Below, one piece after another: positions 33,903 through 43,067 of a stretch of 64,000 bases of DNA. The DNA is taken from assembly GCA_024235415.1 (NCBI GenBank), contig JACKML010000005.1, positions 62,001 to 126,000 on the forward strand. Direction: 5' to 3'. The notes below the pieces were generated by a model, which saw only the letters and a program-made list of their open reading frames with translations, searched no databases and had not been told where the DNA came from. Position numbers and translations under genes: made by a program. Each line of letters begins with the position of its first letter. The stretch's first letter is position 1. Source of the stretch: Chromatiaceae bacterium (GTDB lineage Bacteria > Pseudomonadota > Gammaproteobacteria > Chromatiales > Chromatiaceae).

Positions 33903-34787
33903 GTGTCTGCACAAAACGACGCCGCCTTTTTGCGCATGTTTCTGGTGATTTTGGGGGCGTTGCTTGCCTTCACCGCCATCATCCTGATTGCCGCCAATCA
34001 GATCATCGGTTCGGTGGAGGAAGAGCGCGGCGAAGACCCGCGGCAGCGTGCGGCGATAGCCGAGCGCATCAAGCCGGTCGGCAACGTCGATGTGGCGGCC
34101 GTCAATGCAGCGCCGGCGGCGCCGAAGAGCGGTGCTGACATCGTAGCCAGCGCCTGTATCGCGTGCCACGGTGCCGGGGTCCTGGGTGCGCCCAAGATCG
34201 GAGACAAGGCTGCCTGGGAGCCACGGCTGCAGGCGGCAGGCGGCCTCGACGGGCTGACCGCGAGTGCGATCAAGGGTAAAGGGGGCATGCCGCCTAAAGG
34301 TGGTGCCATGGTCAGCGACGCCGAGATCCGCGCAGCAGTGGAGAGCATGCTTGCCGAGAGCGGCGTCGACGTGGCCGCCACGGGCAGTGCTGAGCCAGCC
34401 GCCGCGGCCGAGCCGGCTGCTACGCCCGCCGGTCCGGTCGAGGCAGTGAAAGAGATGGCTAACAGTGCAATGGATGTTGCGGCTTCCGCTGTTGCGGCGG
34501 TGATGCCGGAGTCGGCCGCACCAGAGGCCGCGCCGGCGGCCGATCTCGCGAAGGGCAAGGCGGTGTACGGTAGCGCCTGTTTTGTGTGTCACGACACCGG
34601 TGCCGCCGGTGCCCCCAAGCGTGGTGACCAGGCTGTCTGGGCGCCGCGTCTCGCACAAGGCGTCGAGGCGCTGACGAACAGCGCGCTCAAAGGCAAGAAT
34701 GCGATGCCACCCAAGGGTGGGCGCATGGATCTGTCGGATGCCGACATTGCCGCCGCTGTCGCCTACCTGGTCAGTGAGGCGCAGTAG
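33903..34787 (+). CDS. Membrane-anchored diheme cytochrome c (c5-like tandem domains)
   Basis: 294 residues. One N-terminal helix (~11-36) anchors two class I cytochrome domains, each with a CXXCH motif (CIACH and CFVCH) and a distal methionine segment (GGMPPKGG and NAMPPKGG). The domains are joined by a long Ala/Pro linker (~155-215). This layout matches cytochrome c5-type electron carriers. GTG at 33903 has GAGGAG 8 bases upstream. It likely shuttles electrons at the inner membrane and is a client of the nearby Ccm system. Confidence 0.9.
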   Translation: MSAQNDAAFLRMFLVILGALLAFTAIILIAANQIIGSVEEERGEDPRQRAAIAERIKPVGNVDVAAVNAAPAAPKSGADIVASACIACHGAGVLGAPKIGDKAAWEPRLQAAGGLDGLTASAIKGKGGMPPKGGAMVSDAEIRAAVESMLAESGVDVAATGSAEPAAAAEPAATPAGPVEAVKEMANSAMDVAASAVAAVMPESAAPEAAPAADLAKGKAVYGSACFVCHDTGAAGAPKRGDQAVWAPRLAQGVEALTNSALKGKNAMPPKGGRMDLSDADIAAAVAYLVSEAQ

Positions 34788-34816
34788 GCGGTCATTTCGA
34801 TCGAACGAAAACCAGC

Positions 34817-34849
34817 AAGCCCGGCCTGATGCCGGGCTTTCTTGTTCCT
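34817..34849. terminator. Bidirectional terminator between cytochrome c and rep
   Basis: A perfect 9-bp stem (34817-34825 with 34831-34839, loop CTGAT) is followed by TTTCTTGTT on the plus strand. It lies between convergent genes and probably stops both. Confidence 0.85.
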
Positions 34850-34883
34850 GTCGCCGGCCAACAGACTGCGTCGATGCAGCGGT

Positions 34884-36887
34884 TCAGGCGCCAAGCATCG
34901 CCTTGAGCCCAGCGAGGCTGGCCTTGCCGCGTGCCTGTTTTTCTTCCGTGGACATTGCGGCACCGCGGCCTTCCCATTTCAGGTCGTCGTCAGGGAGTTC
35001 CTGCAGGAAGCGGCTTGGTTCGCAACGTACCAGTTCCCCGGCGCGCCGCCTGCGCTCGGCGCAGGTCATTACCAGGGTGCGCTGAGCGCGGGTCAGCCCG
35101 ACGTAGGCGAGACGCCGCTCCTCGGCAATGTTGTCCTCCTCGATGCTGCTGCGGTGAGGCAGCAGCTCCTCTTCCATGCCAACCAGGAAGACGTGCGGAA
35201 ACTCCAGCCCCTTGGCGCCATGCAGGGTCATCAATACCACGCGGTCACCGCTTTCTTCCTCATCCTGTCGCTCGAGGATGTCCATCAGCGAGAGGTGGTT
35301 GACCATGTGACCGAGACTCTCACCCCTCTTTTCGTCGGCGCGCAGTTTCTCCAGCCACCCGATCAGGTCCTCGACGTTTTCCCAGCGGCGTTCTGCGGCT
35401 TTGTCGCTGCCGCTGGTCTGGTCGATCCAGTCGCGGTAATCGAGGTCGCTCAGCAGCTGTCGCACGGTATCGACCGGTGAGTCCTCGCTGCTGCGGCCAA
35501 TGTGGCTCAGCCATGCTGAAAATTCTCGCAGGCGCGACAGTGGCCGTGCTTTCAGGCGTTCGCCCAGCGCCAGTTCGTCGATCGCCTGGAACAGCGAACA
35601 GCGGCGCTCGGCCGCGTAGTGCGACAGGGTCTCCAGGGTGCTGGTGCCGATCTCGCGTCGCGGGGTGTTGACGATGCGCAGGAATGCGCTGTCGTCGTCC
35701 GGGTTGACGATCAGGCGAAGGTAAGCCATCACATCCTTGACTTCACTGCGCGAGAAGAACGAGGTGCCGCCACTGATGAAATACGGAATGTTCTGCGTGC
35801 GCAGCGCCTTTTCGAACGGCCTGGCCTGGTGGTTGCCGCGGTACAGGATGGCAAAGCTGCTGTAAGGTGCCCCGCTGTTGAAGCGTTGCTGGATGATCTC
35901 GCTGATCACCCGTTCGGCCTCGTCCTCCTCGTCGCGGCAATTGACCACGCGCAGCAGTTCGCCCGGGCCGAGTTCGCTCCACAGGCGCTTCTCGAACACG
36001 TGCTCATTGTTGGCAATCAGTGTGTTGGCGGCGCGCAGGATACGCCCGGTGGAACGGTAGTTCTGCTCGAGTTTGATCACGTGAAGGCGGGGAAAGTCAT
36101 CGCGCAGACGCGCCAGGTTTTCCGGCCGCGCACCGCGCCAGGCGTAAATCGACTGATCGTCGTCACCGACCACGGTCAGCGCGCCGCGCACCCCGACCAG
36201 CAGCTTGACCAGCTCGTACTGTGCGCCGTTGGTGTCCTGGTATTCGTCGACCAGCAGGTAGCGGATGCGGTTCTGCCAGCGTTCGCGTAACGCCGGTTCC
36301 GTGCGCAGCAGGCTGACCGGCAGCAGGATCAGGTCGTCGAAGTCCACGGCATTGTAGACACGCAGCGCACGCTGGTAGGCGCCGTACAGTGCGGCATAAA
36401 AGCCCCCGAAGTCGTCCGTCGCGTTGCTCAGGGCGGTATCGGGGTCGATCAGATCGTTCTTCCACGCCGAGATCTGCCAGCGCGCGCGCTGCAGCGTGTC
36501 CTTGTCGGCCTCGTTTTTCTTTGCCAGTTCGCGCAGCAGCTGTTCGACGTCCTGCTCGTCGAAGATACTGAAGCCGGCACGCAGGCCGGCAGCCTTGAGT
36601 TCGCGACGCAGGATGTTGAGTCCGAGGGTGTGGAATGTGGAGATGCTCAGGCCGCGCCCGGCCTCGGCGTCGAGCAGCTTGCCGACACGTCCCTTCATCT
36701 CGCGCGCAGCCTTGTTGGTGAAGGTCACCGCGGTAATATGACGCGCGGCGACGCCGCCGTGCTCGATCAGATGTGCGATCTTGGCGGTTATCACGCGGGT
36801 CTTTCCGGAGCCTGCGCCGGCGAGCACCAATAGCGGCCCGTCGAGGTGGCGGACCGCCTCGCGCTGTCTCGGATTGAGATCGTTCAT
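34884..36887 (-). CDS. rep: ATP-dependent DNA helicase Rep
   Basis: 667 residues, close to E. coli Rep (673). Superfamily 1 motifs are in order: motif I GAGSGKTRVI, Ia TFTNKAAREMKGRV, II LLVDEYQDTN, III GDDDQSIYAWRGA, IV EQNYRST, V/VI VVLMTLHGAKGLEFPHVFL and ERRLAYVGLTRA. It unwinds DNA 3'-5' to clear replication blocks. Single gene, starting 10 bases after the oxidoreductase on the same strand in transcription order. Confidence 0.94.
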   Translation of the reverse strand: MNDLNPRQREAVRHLDGPLLVLAGAGSGKTRVITAKIAHLIEHGGVAARHITAVTFTNKAAREMKGRVGKLLDAEAGRGLSISTFHTLGLNILRRELKAAGLRAGFSIFDEQDVEQLLRELAKKNEADKDTLQRARWQISAWKNDLIDPDTALSNATDDFGGFYAALYGAYQRALRVYNAVDFDDLILLPVSLLRTEPALRERWQNRIRYLLVDEYQDTNGAQYELVKLLVGVRGALTVVGDDDQSIYAWRGARPENLARLRDDFPRLHVIKLEQNYRSTGRILRAANTLIANNEHVFEKRLWSELGPGELLRVVNCRDEEDEAERVISEIIQQRFNSGAPYSSFAILYRGNHQARPFEKALRTQNIPYFISGGTSFFSRSEVKDVMAYLRLIVNPDDDSAFLRIVNTPRREIGTSTLETLSHYAAERRCSLFQAIDELALGERLKARPLSRLREFSAWLSHIGRSSEDSPVDTVRQLLSDLDYRDWIDQTSGSDKAAERRWENVEDLIGWLEKLRADEKRGESLGHMVNHLSLMDILERQDEEESGDRVVLMTLHGAKGLEFPHVFLVGMEEELLPHRSSIEEDNIAEERRLAYVGLTRAQRTLVMTCAERRRRAGELVRCEPSRFLQELPDDDLKWEGRGAAMSTEEKQARGKASLAGLKAMLGA

Positions 36888-36896
36888 GCGCGGGGG

Positions 36897-37769
36897 TTAG
36901 ACGTCCTCGCCGAACAGCGGGCGTTTGGCGCGGTACAGGGCCGAGATGTCCTCATCGCCGTGTCCCTGCTCCATCAATCGCTCGTAGTGCACCAGCGTCA
37001 TCTCGACCATCGGCAGCTGCACCTGGTCGGCCGCCAGCATCGTCTGGCAGATCTTGAGGTCCTTGTGATGCAGGGCGAGGCGAAATCCCGGCTCGAAGAT
37101 GCCGCGAGTCATGTTGCGGCCACGATGCTCGACGAACCAGTTCCCGGCAGCGCCGCTGCTGACCACGTCGACCACCTTGTCCATGTCCAGGCCCTGATGC
37201 TGGCCGAACGCCAGCGCCTCGGTGACGGCCTGGTTGATGCCGGCACACATGATCTGGTTGACTGCCTTGGTCGCCTGGCCGCTGCCGACAGGGCCCATAT
37301 GCACGACCTTGCGGCTGATCGCGTTCAGCGCGGGCATGATCTGTTCGAGCACCGCTTCGTCGCCGCCGATCATCATCACCATGGTTGCCTTCTCGGCACC
37401 TTCTTTCCCGCCGGACACCGGTGCATCGAGGAAATGGATGCCGTGTGCCTCGAGCCTTTCTGCGACGGTGCGCGCCGTATCTATGCTGACCGTGGATGTG
37501 TCCAGGACCACGCTGCCGGCGGTCATCACCCGGGCAAGACGGTCGACCACCTGTTGCAGATCGGCATCGGCGGACACCGAGGTGATCACCAGGTCCGATT
37601 GGGCGCCGGCAGATTCCAGCGAATCTGCGACCGTGAAGCCGTGTTGCGCGGCGGCACTCTGTGCGCGTTCCGGGGTGCGGTTCCAGGCCTGAGTAAGCAG
37701 GCCGGCGCGGAACAGGTTGCCAGCCATACCGGCACCCATGGCGCCGAGGCCGATGACAGTGGTTTTCAT
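36897..37769 (-). CDS. NAD(P)-dependent 3-hydroxyisobutyrate dehydrogenase-family oxidoreductase
   Basis: 290 residues. The Rossmann motif VIGLGAMGAGMAGNL opens the protein, DAPVSGGKEGAEKATMVMMI is the substrate-binding signature, and the catalytic Lys lies in GSGQATKAVNQIM. The family includes tartronate semialdehyde reductase, hydroxyisobutyrate and threonate dehydrogenases; the exact substrate is not clear. ATG at 37769 is chosen over one 33 codons upstream, which gives a non-family N-terminus. It sits just upstream of rep on the same strand. Confidence 0.88.
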   Translation of the reverse strand: MKTTVIGLGAMGAGMAGNLFRAGLLTQAWNRTPERAQSAAAQHGFTVADSLESAGAQSDLVITSVSADADLQQVVDRLARVMTAGSVVLDTSTVSIDTARTVAERLEAHGIHFLDAPVSGGKEGAEKATMVMMIGGDEAVLEQIMPALNAISRKVVHMGPVGSGQATKAVNQIMCAGINQAVTEALAFGQHQGLDMDKVVDVVSSGAAGNWFVEHRGRNMTRGIFEPGFRLALHHKDLKICQTMLAADQVQLPMVEMTLVHYERLMEQGHGDEDISALYRAKRPLFGEDV

Positions 37770-38079
37770 GCGTTCAGTTCGCTCCAAAATCGATGGCAGT
37801 GGCCGGGCCTTGAGCCGGGGTACAATCCTACCGGTCGGTCGCGGCCGGGCCAAGCGGCGCTTGCGCAACGGGGAGTCGGGCGCTGGCAGGCGGCGGATCT
37901 TCGGTTGATTTCTTCGACTGGCTGCGCTCGGACATGGTCAAGAGCAGCGGCATCAGTGCCGATAAAGGCATACGACCGAATTTGTGAGATCAACCGCAAG
38001 ACAATGTGAAGGCGATCTTCCATTATTGAAAGATATGCGGTCACGCCGGAGGGCATGCCAATGAACAGGAGTAGCGCTG
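37770..38079. other. Gene-free gap between the oxidoreductase and DUF2782 genes
   Basis: 310 bases between divergent genes. One plus-strand frame ending at a TGA at 37985-37987 looks weakly coding, but it has no ATG, GTG or TTG after the preceding stop. No RNA gene or terminator was identified. Confidence 0.4.
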
Positions 38080-38427
38080 GTGTTGAGTGAGGAAGGACGT
38101 AACAAGCGGTTGGCGGCTATCGGCCTGGTGTGGGCGATGCTGGCCGGTGGTGTCTTTGCGGCCGATGGCGAGGTAATCGAGGCGCCACCGCCACCGCCAC
38201 CACTGCAATCCGGTGAGCCGCTGGAGCCCGAAGTCACTATTCGTCGCACCGACAGGGAAACGATCTACGAATACCGCCGCAACGGCCAGCTGTTCCTGGT
38301 ACGGGTGCAGCCGATCGTGGGACCGCCGTATCACTTCGTCGACATCAATGGCGATGGCGAACTGGACTATCGGCCGGGCGAGCCGCTGCGCAGCAATATC
38401 CAGCAGTGGATCCTGTGGCGCTGGTGA
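38080..38427 (+). CDS. DUF2782-family periplasmic protein
   Basis: 115 residues. A signal peptide ends near GGVFAADGE (~28), then a Pro-run linker leads to the small conserved domain: VTIRRTDRETIYEYRRNGQL, VRVQPIVGPPYHFVD and the Asp-rich NGDGELDYRPG. The function of DUF2782 is unknown. Start is GTG at 38080 with AGGAG 8 bases upstream. Confidence 0.85.
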   Translation: MLSEEGRNKRLAAIGLVWAMLAGGVFAADGEVIEAPPPPPPLQSGEPLEPEVTIRRTDRETIYEYRRNGQLFLVRVQPIVGPPYHFVDINGDGELDYRPGEPLRSNIQQWILWRW

Positions 38428-38551
38428 AGTAACCGCGTTCAGCATCATGTCGCGCGAGCGGGTGTCGTGACGGGCTCTGCCGCGTCCGCGCTTTCTTGGA
38501 GTTGCAGTAATTCAGCCGAAAAATCGCCGTTGCGGCCGCGTCCGGCGCGCT

Positions 38552-38851
38552 TCACAACGGGTCTTTGCCGTCCATCTGTCGATAGAGGTTCGCAATCACT
38601 TTGTCGCCCCACAGCCCGAGCGGGCAGTGGGTGATCTCGATTCGGCCCAGTTTCTTGGGATTCTTGTTGGTCATCAGAACGATCTTGTTCTCGAGGAAGC
38701 AGCCGCACACTTTGCATCGCTTGCTGTTCCTGTCCAACTGCGGACAGCCTTCGCAGGTTTTTGCCCGCGCCTTGGCGATCAGCTGGTTGTTGATCTTTTC
38801 GACCGACAGCAATAACCCGGCGACCTTCTTCAACAGCGGTTCATGTGCCAC
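38552..38851 (-). CDS. Small cysteine-rich protein, probable zinc ribbon
   Basis: 99 residues, no named family. Two cysteine pairs (CEGCPQLDRNSKRCKVCGC) and a further Cys (ITHCPLGLWG) suggest a zinc-binding fold. The N-terminus is helical and basic. GTG at 38851 has GGGGGGA upstream. It may bind nucleic acid, but nothing in the sequence shows it. It lies just downstream of rdgB on the same strand. Confidence 0.65.
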   Translation of the reverse strand: MAHEPLLKKVAGLLLSVEKINNQLIAKARAKTCEGCPQLDRNSKRCKVCGCFLENKIVLMTNKNPKKLGRIEITHCPLGLWGDKVIANLYRQMDGKDPL

Positions 38852-38902
38852 GATCGCAGTCCCCCCCTGGCGACGGCAGGCGCGGCGATGTGCCGGCAGC
38901 GT

Positions 38903-39496
38903 TCACGAGCTGAGTGCCGCCAGCAGACAGCGCAACGCCTGGCCGCGATGGCTGAGCTGGTTCTTGCGCTCGGCCGGCAGTTCGGCCGCGCTGCAGCCCT
39001 CGTCATCAACGAAGAACAAGGGGTCGTAACCGAAGCCCGCCTCCCCCTGTGGCGAGCGCAGTATCACGCCTTCCCATGTTCCCTGGCAGATGATCGGCGT
39101 AGGGTCGTCGGCATGACGCAGATAGACCAGAACGCACTGAAAGCGTGCGCTGCGCTGCGGTTCCGGAACTTCCGATAGGGCCGCGAGCAACTTGGCGTTG
39201 TTTGCGGCGCTGCCGCCGTCCGCCCCGGCGTAGCGTGCCGAGTAGATGCCGGGTGCACCGTTGAGGTGGTCGACCTCCAGGCCGGAGTCGTCGGCAATCG
39301 CCGGCAGGCCGGTGTGCTGGGCCGCGTTGCGTGCCTTGATGATCGCGTTCTCGACGAAGGTGAGTCCGGTCTCTTCTGCATCGGGGACGCCGAAATCCGA
39401 CTGCGGAACGACTGTGATCTCACGGTCGGCCAGTAATTCGCTGAACTCTTTTACTTTGCCCTTGTTGCCTGTGGCGAGGACGATGCGCTGTGACAT
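38903..39496 (-). CDS. rdgB: XTP/dITP diphosphatase RdgB
   Basis: 197 residues. Family motifs are intact: LATGNKGKVKEFSELL near the N-terminus, ETGLTFVENAIIKARNAAQ, ADDSGLEVDHLNGAPGIYSARYAG and GFGYDPLF. It removes non-canonical purine nucleotides (ITP, XTP). ATG at 39496 is chosen over a start 27 codons upstream. It follows rph, as in many gammaproteobacteria. Confidence 0.93.
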   Translation of the reverse strand: MSQRIVLATGNKGKVKEFSELLADREITVVPQSDFGVPDAEETGLTFVENAIIKARNAAQHTGLPAIADDSGLEVDHLNGAPGIYSARYAGADGGSAANNAKLLAALSEVPEPQRSARFQCVLVYLRHADDPTPIICQGTWEGVILRSPQGEAGFGYDPLFFVDDEGCSAAELPAERKNQLSHRGQALRCLLAALSS

Positions 39497-39583
39497 GGCT
39501 GGTTCTTCCTGGTCGTCTTGGCATCGACGGTGCGATGCCGGTCGGGAATTATCGTTTCCCTGGCGGCCTTTGGCCAATCGCCC

Positions 39584-40303
39584 TCAATCGCCGGCGATCA
39601 GCGCGTTCTGTGCGTCGATTATCTGCGTGATGCCGCGGCGCGCGAGATCGAGCATTGCATTCATCTCCTCGGTGGAAAACGGCGCGCCCTCGGCGGTGCC
39701 CTGGACCTCGATGAAGCGCCCGAACCCGTCCATCACCACGTTCATGTCGGTCTGCGCCCCCGAGTCCTCGGCGTAGTCCAGATCGAGCACCGGGACGCCC
39801 TCGTAAATTCCCACCGAGACGGATGCCACGTTGGACGCGATCGGGTCGTCGTCGATGCCACCGTCACGGCGCAGCCGCTGCAGCGCCTGGCGCAGGGCCA
39901 CAAAAGCGCCCGAGATCGCTGCGGTCCGGGTCCCGCCATCGGCCTGGATCACGTCGCAATCGAGCGTGACGGTGCGTGGCCCGAGCTTGCGCAGATCCAC
40001 CGCGGCACGCAGGGCGCGACCGATCAGGCGCTGGATTTCCATCGTCCGCCCACCCTGGCCGCCACGGGCCGCCTCGCGATTCATCCGGCTGTGGGTCGAG
40101 CGCGGCAGCATGCCGTACTCGGCAGTGACCCAGCCCTGGTCCTGGTCGCGCAGCCAGCGCGGCTGCTGGTTATCGACACTGGCGGTGCAGATCACCTTGG
40201 TATTGCCGAATGCCACCAACACCGAGCCCTCCGCGTGCATTGTGAAATTCGGGGTGAAGACAATGGGCCGCATCTGGTCCGGGCTACGTCCGCTGGGTCG
40301 CAT
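39584..40303 (-). CDS. rph: Ribonuclease PH
   Basis: 239 residues, standard length. MRPSGRSPDQMRPIVFTPNF opens the protein, with phosphate-binding RGGQGGRTMEIQRLIGRALR and metal-site DLDYAEDSGAQTDMNVV. It trims tRNA 3' ends phosphorolytically. Downstream of the PP2C gene by 9 bases and upstream of rdgB, forming one transcription unit. Confidence 0.95.
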   Translation of the reverse strand: MRPSGRSPDQMRPIVFTPNFTMHAEGSVLVAFGNTKVICTASVDNQQPRWLRDQDQGWVTAEYGMLPRSTHSRMNREAARGGQGGRTMEIQRLIGRALRAAVDLRKLGPRTVTLDCDVIQADGGTRTAAISGAFVALRQALQRLRRDGGIDDDPIASNVASVSVGIYEGVPVLDLDYAEDSGAQTDMNVVMDGFGRFIEVQGTAEGAPFSTEEMNAMLDLARRGITQIIDAQNALIAGD

Positions 40304-40312
40304 CTTGTTTCC

Positions 40313-41164
40313 TTATCGTTGCTGTTCGCCCGAGTTTTCGAGCATGTTGTGCAGGTGCGCAATCGCCTCCTCGAGCTGCGGGTCCGATGCCGGTTCGAGC
40401 AGGACGGCATCGTCGCCGCAGCTGACGGGTGGCGCCAGCCAGCGCAATGCAACGCCGGTCACGTTGTCGCTGTTTGGCACCTTTGCCGCCTGATCGACGA
40501 GCATGTCCAGTCTGTCGCCGATGGGGCCGGATTCGTCGTTCAGGCCGTCGATGAGCGATTGCGTCGGCACCTGTCCCCACAGCCCGTCCGAACATAACAC
40601 GAGGATATCGCCTGCCTGCAACACGGTGGGCGGGCTGCAGGTCGTGGTGGGGGGATTTGCCATTCCGCCCAGGCAGCGTGTCAGGCTGGCCCGCGGGCGC
40701 GAGGCCTCGTCCGCCCGCTGGCGAACAAAACGCACCTGCGCGTGGTCACGTGTCTGTGCGTGCACCTGGCCGTCGCGGACCAGGTACAGGCGACTGTCTC
40801 CGACGTGCGCCCAGTAGGCAATGCCGCGCTGCACAATCGCCAGCACTGCCGTGGTGCGCGGTGCGATCGGTGGATCCTGGCGGCCCCCGTAGCGGATGAT
40901 CGCGTGATGTGCCCTGCCGATGCACTGCAGCATGAAAAGCTCGGGATCGCGGAGCGGTTTTTGCGCCTGCCTGAACATGGCCTCGCAGACATCGATCAAC
41001 AACTGCGCCGCGACCTCGCCGCGCGGATGGCCGCCCAGGCCATCGGCCAGACCGAGCAGCAGGGTCTCGCCGCTCGACAGCACCAGGCACCGGTCCTGAT
41101 TGCACGAGCGGTCGCCGGTCAGTGACGCCTTGGCGGCCTCGAACGCTTTTTCCGGGCCGCTCAT
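40313..41164 (-). CDS. PP2C-family protein phosphatase
   Basis: 283 residues. PPM motifs are visible: GLADGLGGHPRGEVAAQLLID (metal-binding Asp), AHVGDSRLYLVRDGQV and ILVLCSDGLWG, with GVALRWL near the end. It removes phosphate from Ser/Thr residues. The start overlaps the stop of an upstream Ser/Thr kinase gene by 4 bases, so the two probably oppose each other on shared targets. It is soluble, with no membrane segment. Confidence 0.9.
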   Translation of the reverse strand: MSGPEKAFEAAKASLTGDRSCNQDRCLVLSSGETLLLGLADGLGGHPRGEVAAQLLIDVCEAMFRQAQKPLRDPELFMLQCIGRAHHAIIRYGGRQDPPIAPRTTAVLAIVQRGIAYWAHVGDSRLYLVRDGQVHAQTRDHAQVRFVRQRADEASRPRASLTRCLGGMANPPTTTCSPPTVLQAGDILVLCSDGLWGQVPTQSLIDGLNDESGPIGDRLDMLVDQAAKVPNSDNVTGVALRWLAPPVSCGDDAVLLEPASDPQLEEAIAHLHNMLENSGEQQR

Positions 41165-42090
41165 TCGTCTTCCTGCACGGTCGCCGGCGCGCCGCCCTTC
41201 ATTGGCTTGGGTACGGGAATGCGGCCTAGCAGCGCATCGCGCAGCTCACCGGCGCTGTTGGGACGGTCTTCCGGATCGACCCGCATTGCCCAGTCGATCG
41301 ATTCGAGGATCTCGCGTGGATAATGGCGACCGAACGATTCGACCGCCGGATGCAGGGTGTCCTTCGCATGACGCTCCACCGCGGAGGGCGGCGGCTTGCC
41401 TTCAATGCAGGCACGCATCGTGGCGCCAATCGCATACACATCGGTGCACGGCCCCACCTTCGCCGAGGCGTAGTACTGCTCGATCGGTGAGAAGCCGGGT
41501 GTCACCACCTGCGCCTTTTTGTCGCCGACGTCGTCGAGGTGATACGCGGCACCGAAATCGAGCAGCAGCGGGTTGCCACCCGGGCGCAGGTGGATATTGC
41601 TCGGCTTGATGTCGAGGTGCAGGTGCTGACGGCTGTGGATCAGTGCCAGGGCATCCAGCAACGGAGGGAATACCGTCATCAGAAAGTTCGTGCTCAGTCC
41701 CCCCTGCCGCTTCTTTATGTAGCGGCCGAGATTCTTCCCCGGCTCGTAGTTCATCACCAGGTAGGCGGTGTTGTTCGCCAGAAAGCAGTTGCGGACATGC
41801 ACGATGTTGGGATGACGCAGCGTCGCCAACAGGCGCGCCTCCTGGTAGAAGAGGCGGCGCCCGCGCTGAAAGCTCTCGTACTTGTCCTCGCGCAAGACAG
41901 TGACCGCGGCGCCTTCGTCGCGCGCGCCGAAGCGCTTGGGCAGGTATTCCTTGATCGCCACTTCGTCGTGGCTGTCCTCGTCTTCGGCGAGGTAGATCAG
42001 ACTGAAGCCACCGCTTCCGATGAGCTTTGTGACCCGGTAACAGTCGAGCACCGTGCCGATGGGAAGACTGTCGCGTGGGCGTGGGGACAT
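41161..42090 (-). CDS. Ser/Thr protein kinase (Hanks type)
   Basis: 309 residues with an almost complete Hanks kinase: glycine loop GSGGFS (~25-30), K47 in VAIKEYL, catalytic HLHLDIKPSNIHL (D160), and LLDFGAA (D178). GFSPIEQYY is a bacterial-type activation segment. The C-terminus is short with no membrane helix, so it is cytoplasmic. ATG at 42090 avoids an implausible 53-residue extension. It is the first gene of the kinase-PP2C-rph-rdgB run and divergent from yicC. Confidence 0.9.
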   Translation of the reverse strand: MSPRPRDSLPIGTVLDCYRVTKLIGSGGFSLIYLAEDEDSHDEVAIKEYLPKRFGARDEGAAVTVLREDKYESFQRGRRLFYQEARLLATLRHPNIVHVRNCFLANNTAYLVMNYEPGKNLGRYIKKRQGGLSTNFLMTVFPPLLDALALIHSRQHLHLDIKPSNIHLRPGGNPLLLDFGAAYHLDDVGDKKAQVVTPGFSPIEQYYASAKVGPCTDVYAIGATMRACIEGKPPPSAVERHAKDTLHPAVESFGRHYPREILESIDWAMRVDPEDRPNSAGELRDALLGRIPVPKPMKGGAPATVQEDE

Positions 42091-42187
42091 TCTTTCGGAC
42101 AGGTCACGGTGCGTTTGGAGGCAATGCTCCTTATGATACACCCAATGCCCGCAGGCAAATGCAGCGGGCGCTCCAACCGAGGTCAGC

Positions 42188-43054
42188 ATGATTCGAAGTA
42201 TGACGGCGTTTGCGCGCGAGCAGGGACATGGCGAGTACGGCGAACTCACATGGGAGATTCGTTCGGTGAATCACCGGTTTCTCGAGTCGACGGTCCGTCT
42301 GCCCGAGGAGCTGCGCGCGATCGAACCCGTTGTGCGCGAACAGGTCACGCTGCGTCTCGGGCGCGGCAAGGTGGAATGCAATCTGCGGTTCAAGGCAGCC
42401 ACTGCTGCGGCCACTGAGCTCAAGGTCAATGACGGTCTGGTCGACCAGATCCTCGCTGCTGCCGACAAGATGGCACACCGGCTGCACAGCTCGCATCAGC
42501 TCAGCATCATGGACCTGCTGCGTTGGCCCGGCGTACTGGAGAGTGCCGAGCAGGATTTCACGCCGTTGCAGGAGGCGGCGGTCGAGCTGCTCGACAAGAC
42601 CATAGACTCGTTGCTGGAGGCGCGCGAGCGCGAAGGCGGACGCCTGTCAGAGCTGATCGCGCAACGCGTCACATCGATGCGGGCCCAGGTCGAGCTCGCG
42701 CGCGAACGCATGCCGCAGGTGATCGCCGCGGTGCGTGAACGCCTGCGCAGCCGACTGGCCGAGGTGGCGGAAACGCTCGACCAGGCCCGTCTCGAACAGG
42801 AGATGGCACTGTTGGCGCAGCGTCTGGACGTCGACGAAGAGATGGACCGCCTGCGCACCCATCTGGACGAGGTCGAGCGCGTGCTCAAACAGGACGAGCC
42901 GGTGGGGCGTCGCCTGGACTTTTTGATGCAGGAACTCAATCGCGAGGCCAACACCCTCGGTTCGAAGTCGGCCGACAGCGAGACCACCGCGGTTTCGGTG
43001 GAGATGAAGGTGTTGATCGAACAGATGCGCGAGCAGGTTCAGAATATCGAGTAG
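42188..43054 (+). CDS. yicC: YicC-family endoribonuclease
   Basis: 288 residues, standard length. The N-terminus MIRSMTAFAREQG and EIRSVNHRFLE, and the C-terminus LDFLMQELNREANTLGSKS and EMKVLIEQMREQVQNIE are strongly conserved. YicC is reported as an RNase that affects small RNA stability. It is followed by gmk after 13 bases, and both probably share a promoter in the 97-base gap to the kinase gene. Confidence 0.94.
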   Translation: MIRSMTAFAREQGHGEYGELTWEIRSVNHRFLESTVRLPEELRAIEPVVREQVTLRLGRGKVECNLRFKAATAAATELKVNDGLVDQILAAADKMAHRLHSSHQLSIMDLLRWPGVLESAEQDFTPLQEAAVELLDKTIDSLLEAREREGGRLSELIAQRVTSMRAQVELARERMPQVIAAVRERLRSRLAEVAETLDQARLEQEMALLAQRLDVDEEMDRLRTHLDEVERVLKQDEPVGRRLDFLMQELNREANTLGSKSADSETTAVSVEMKVLIEQMREQVQNIE

Positions 43055-43067
43055 ATGGAGCAGCAAC

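Noticed and set aside
37836..37987. Weakly coding-looking plus-strand frame
   Set aside because: It has no usable start codon after the preceding in-frame stop and no family match.
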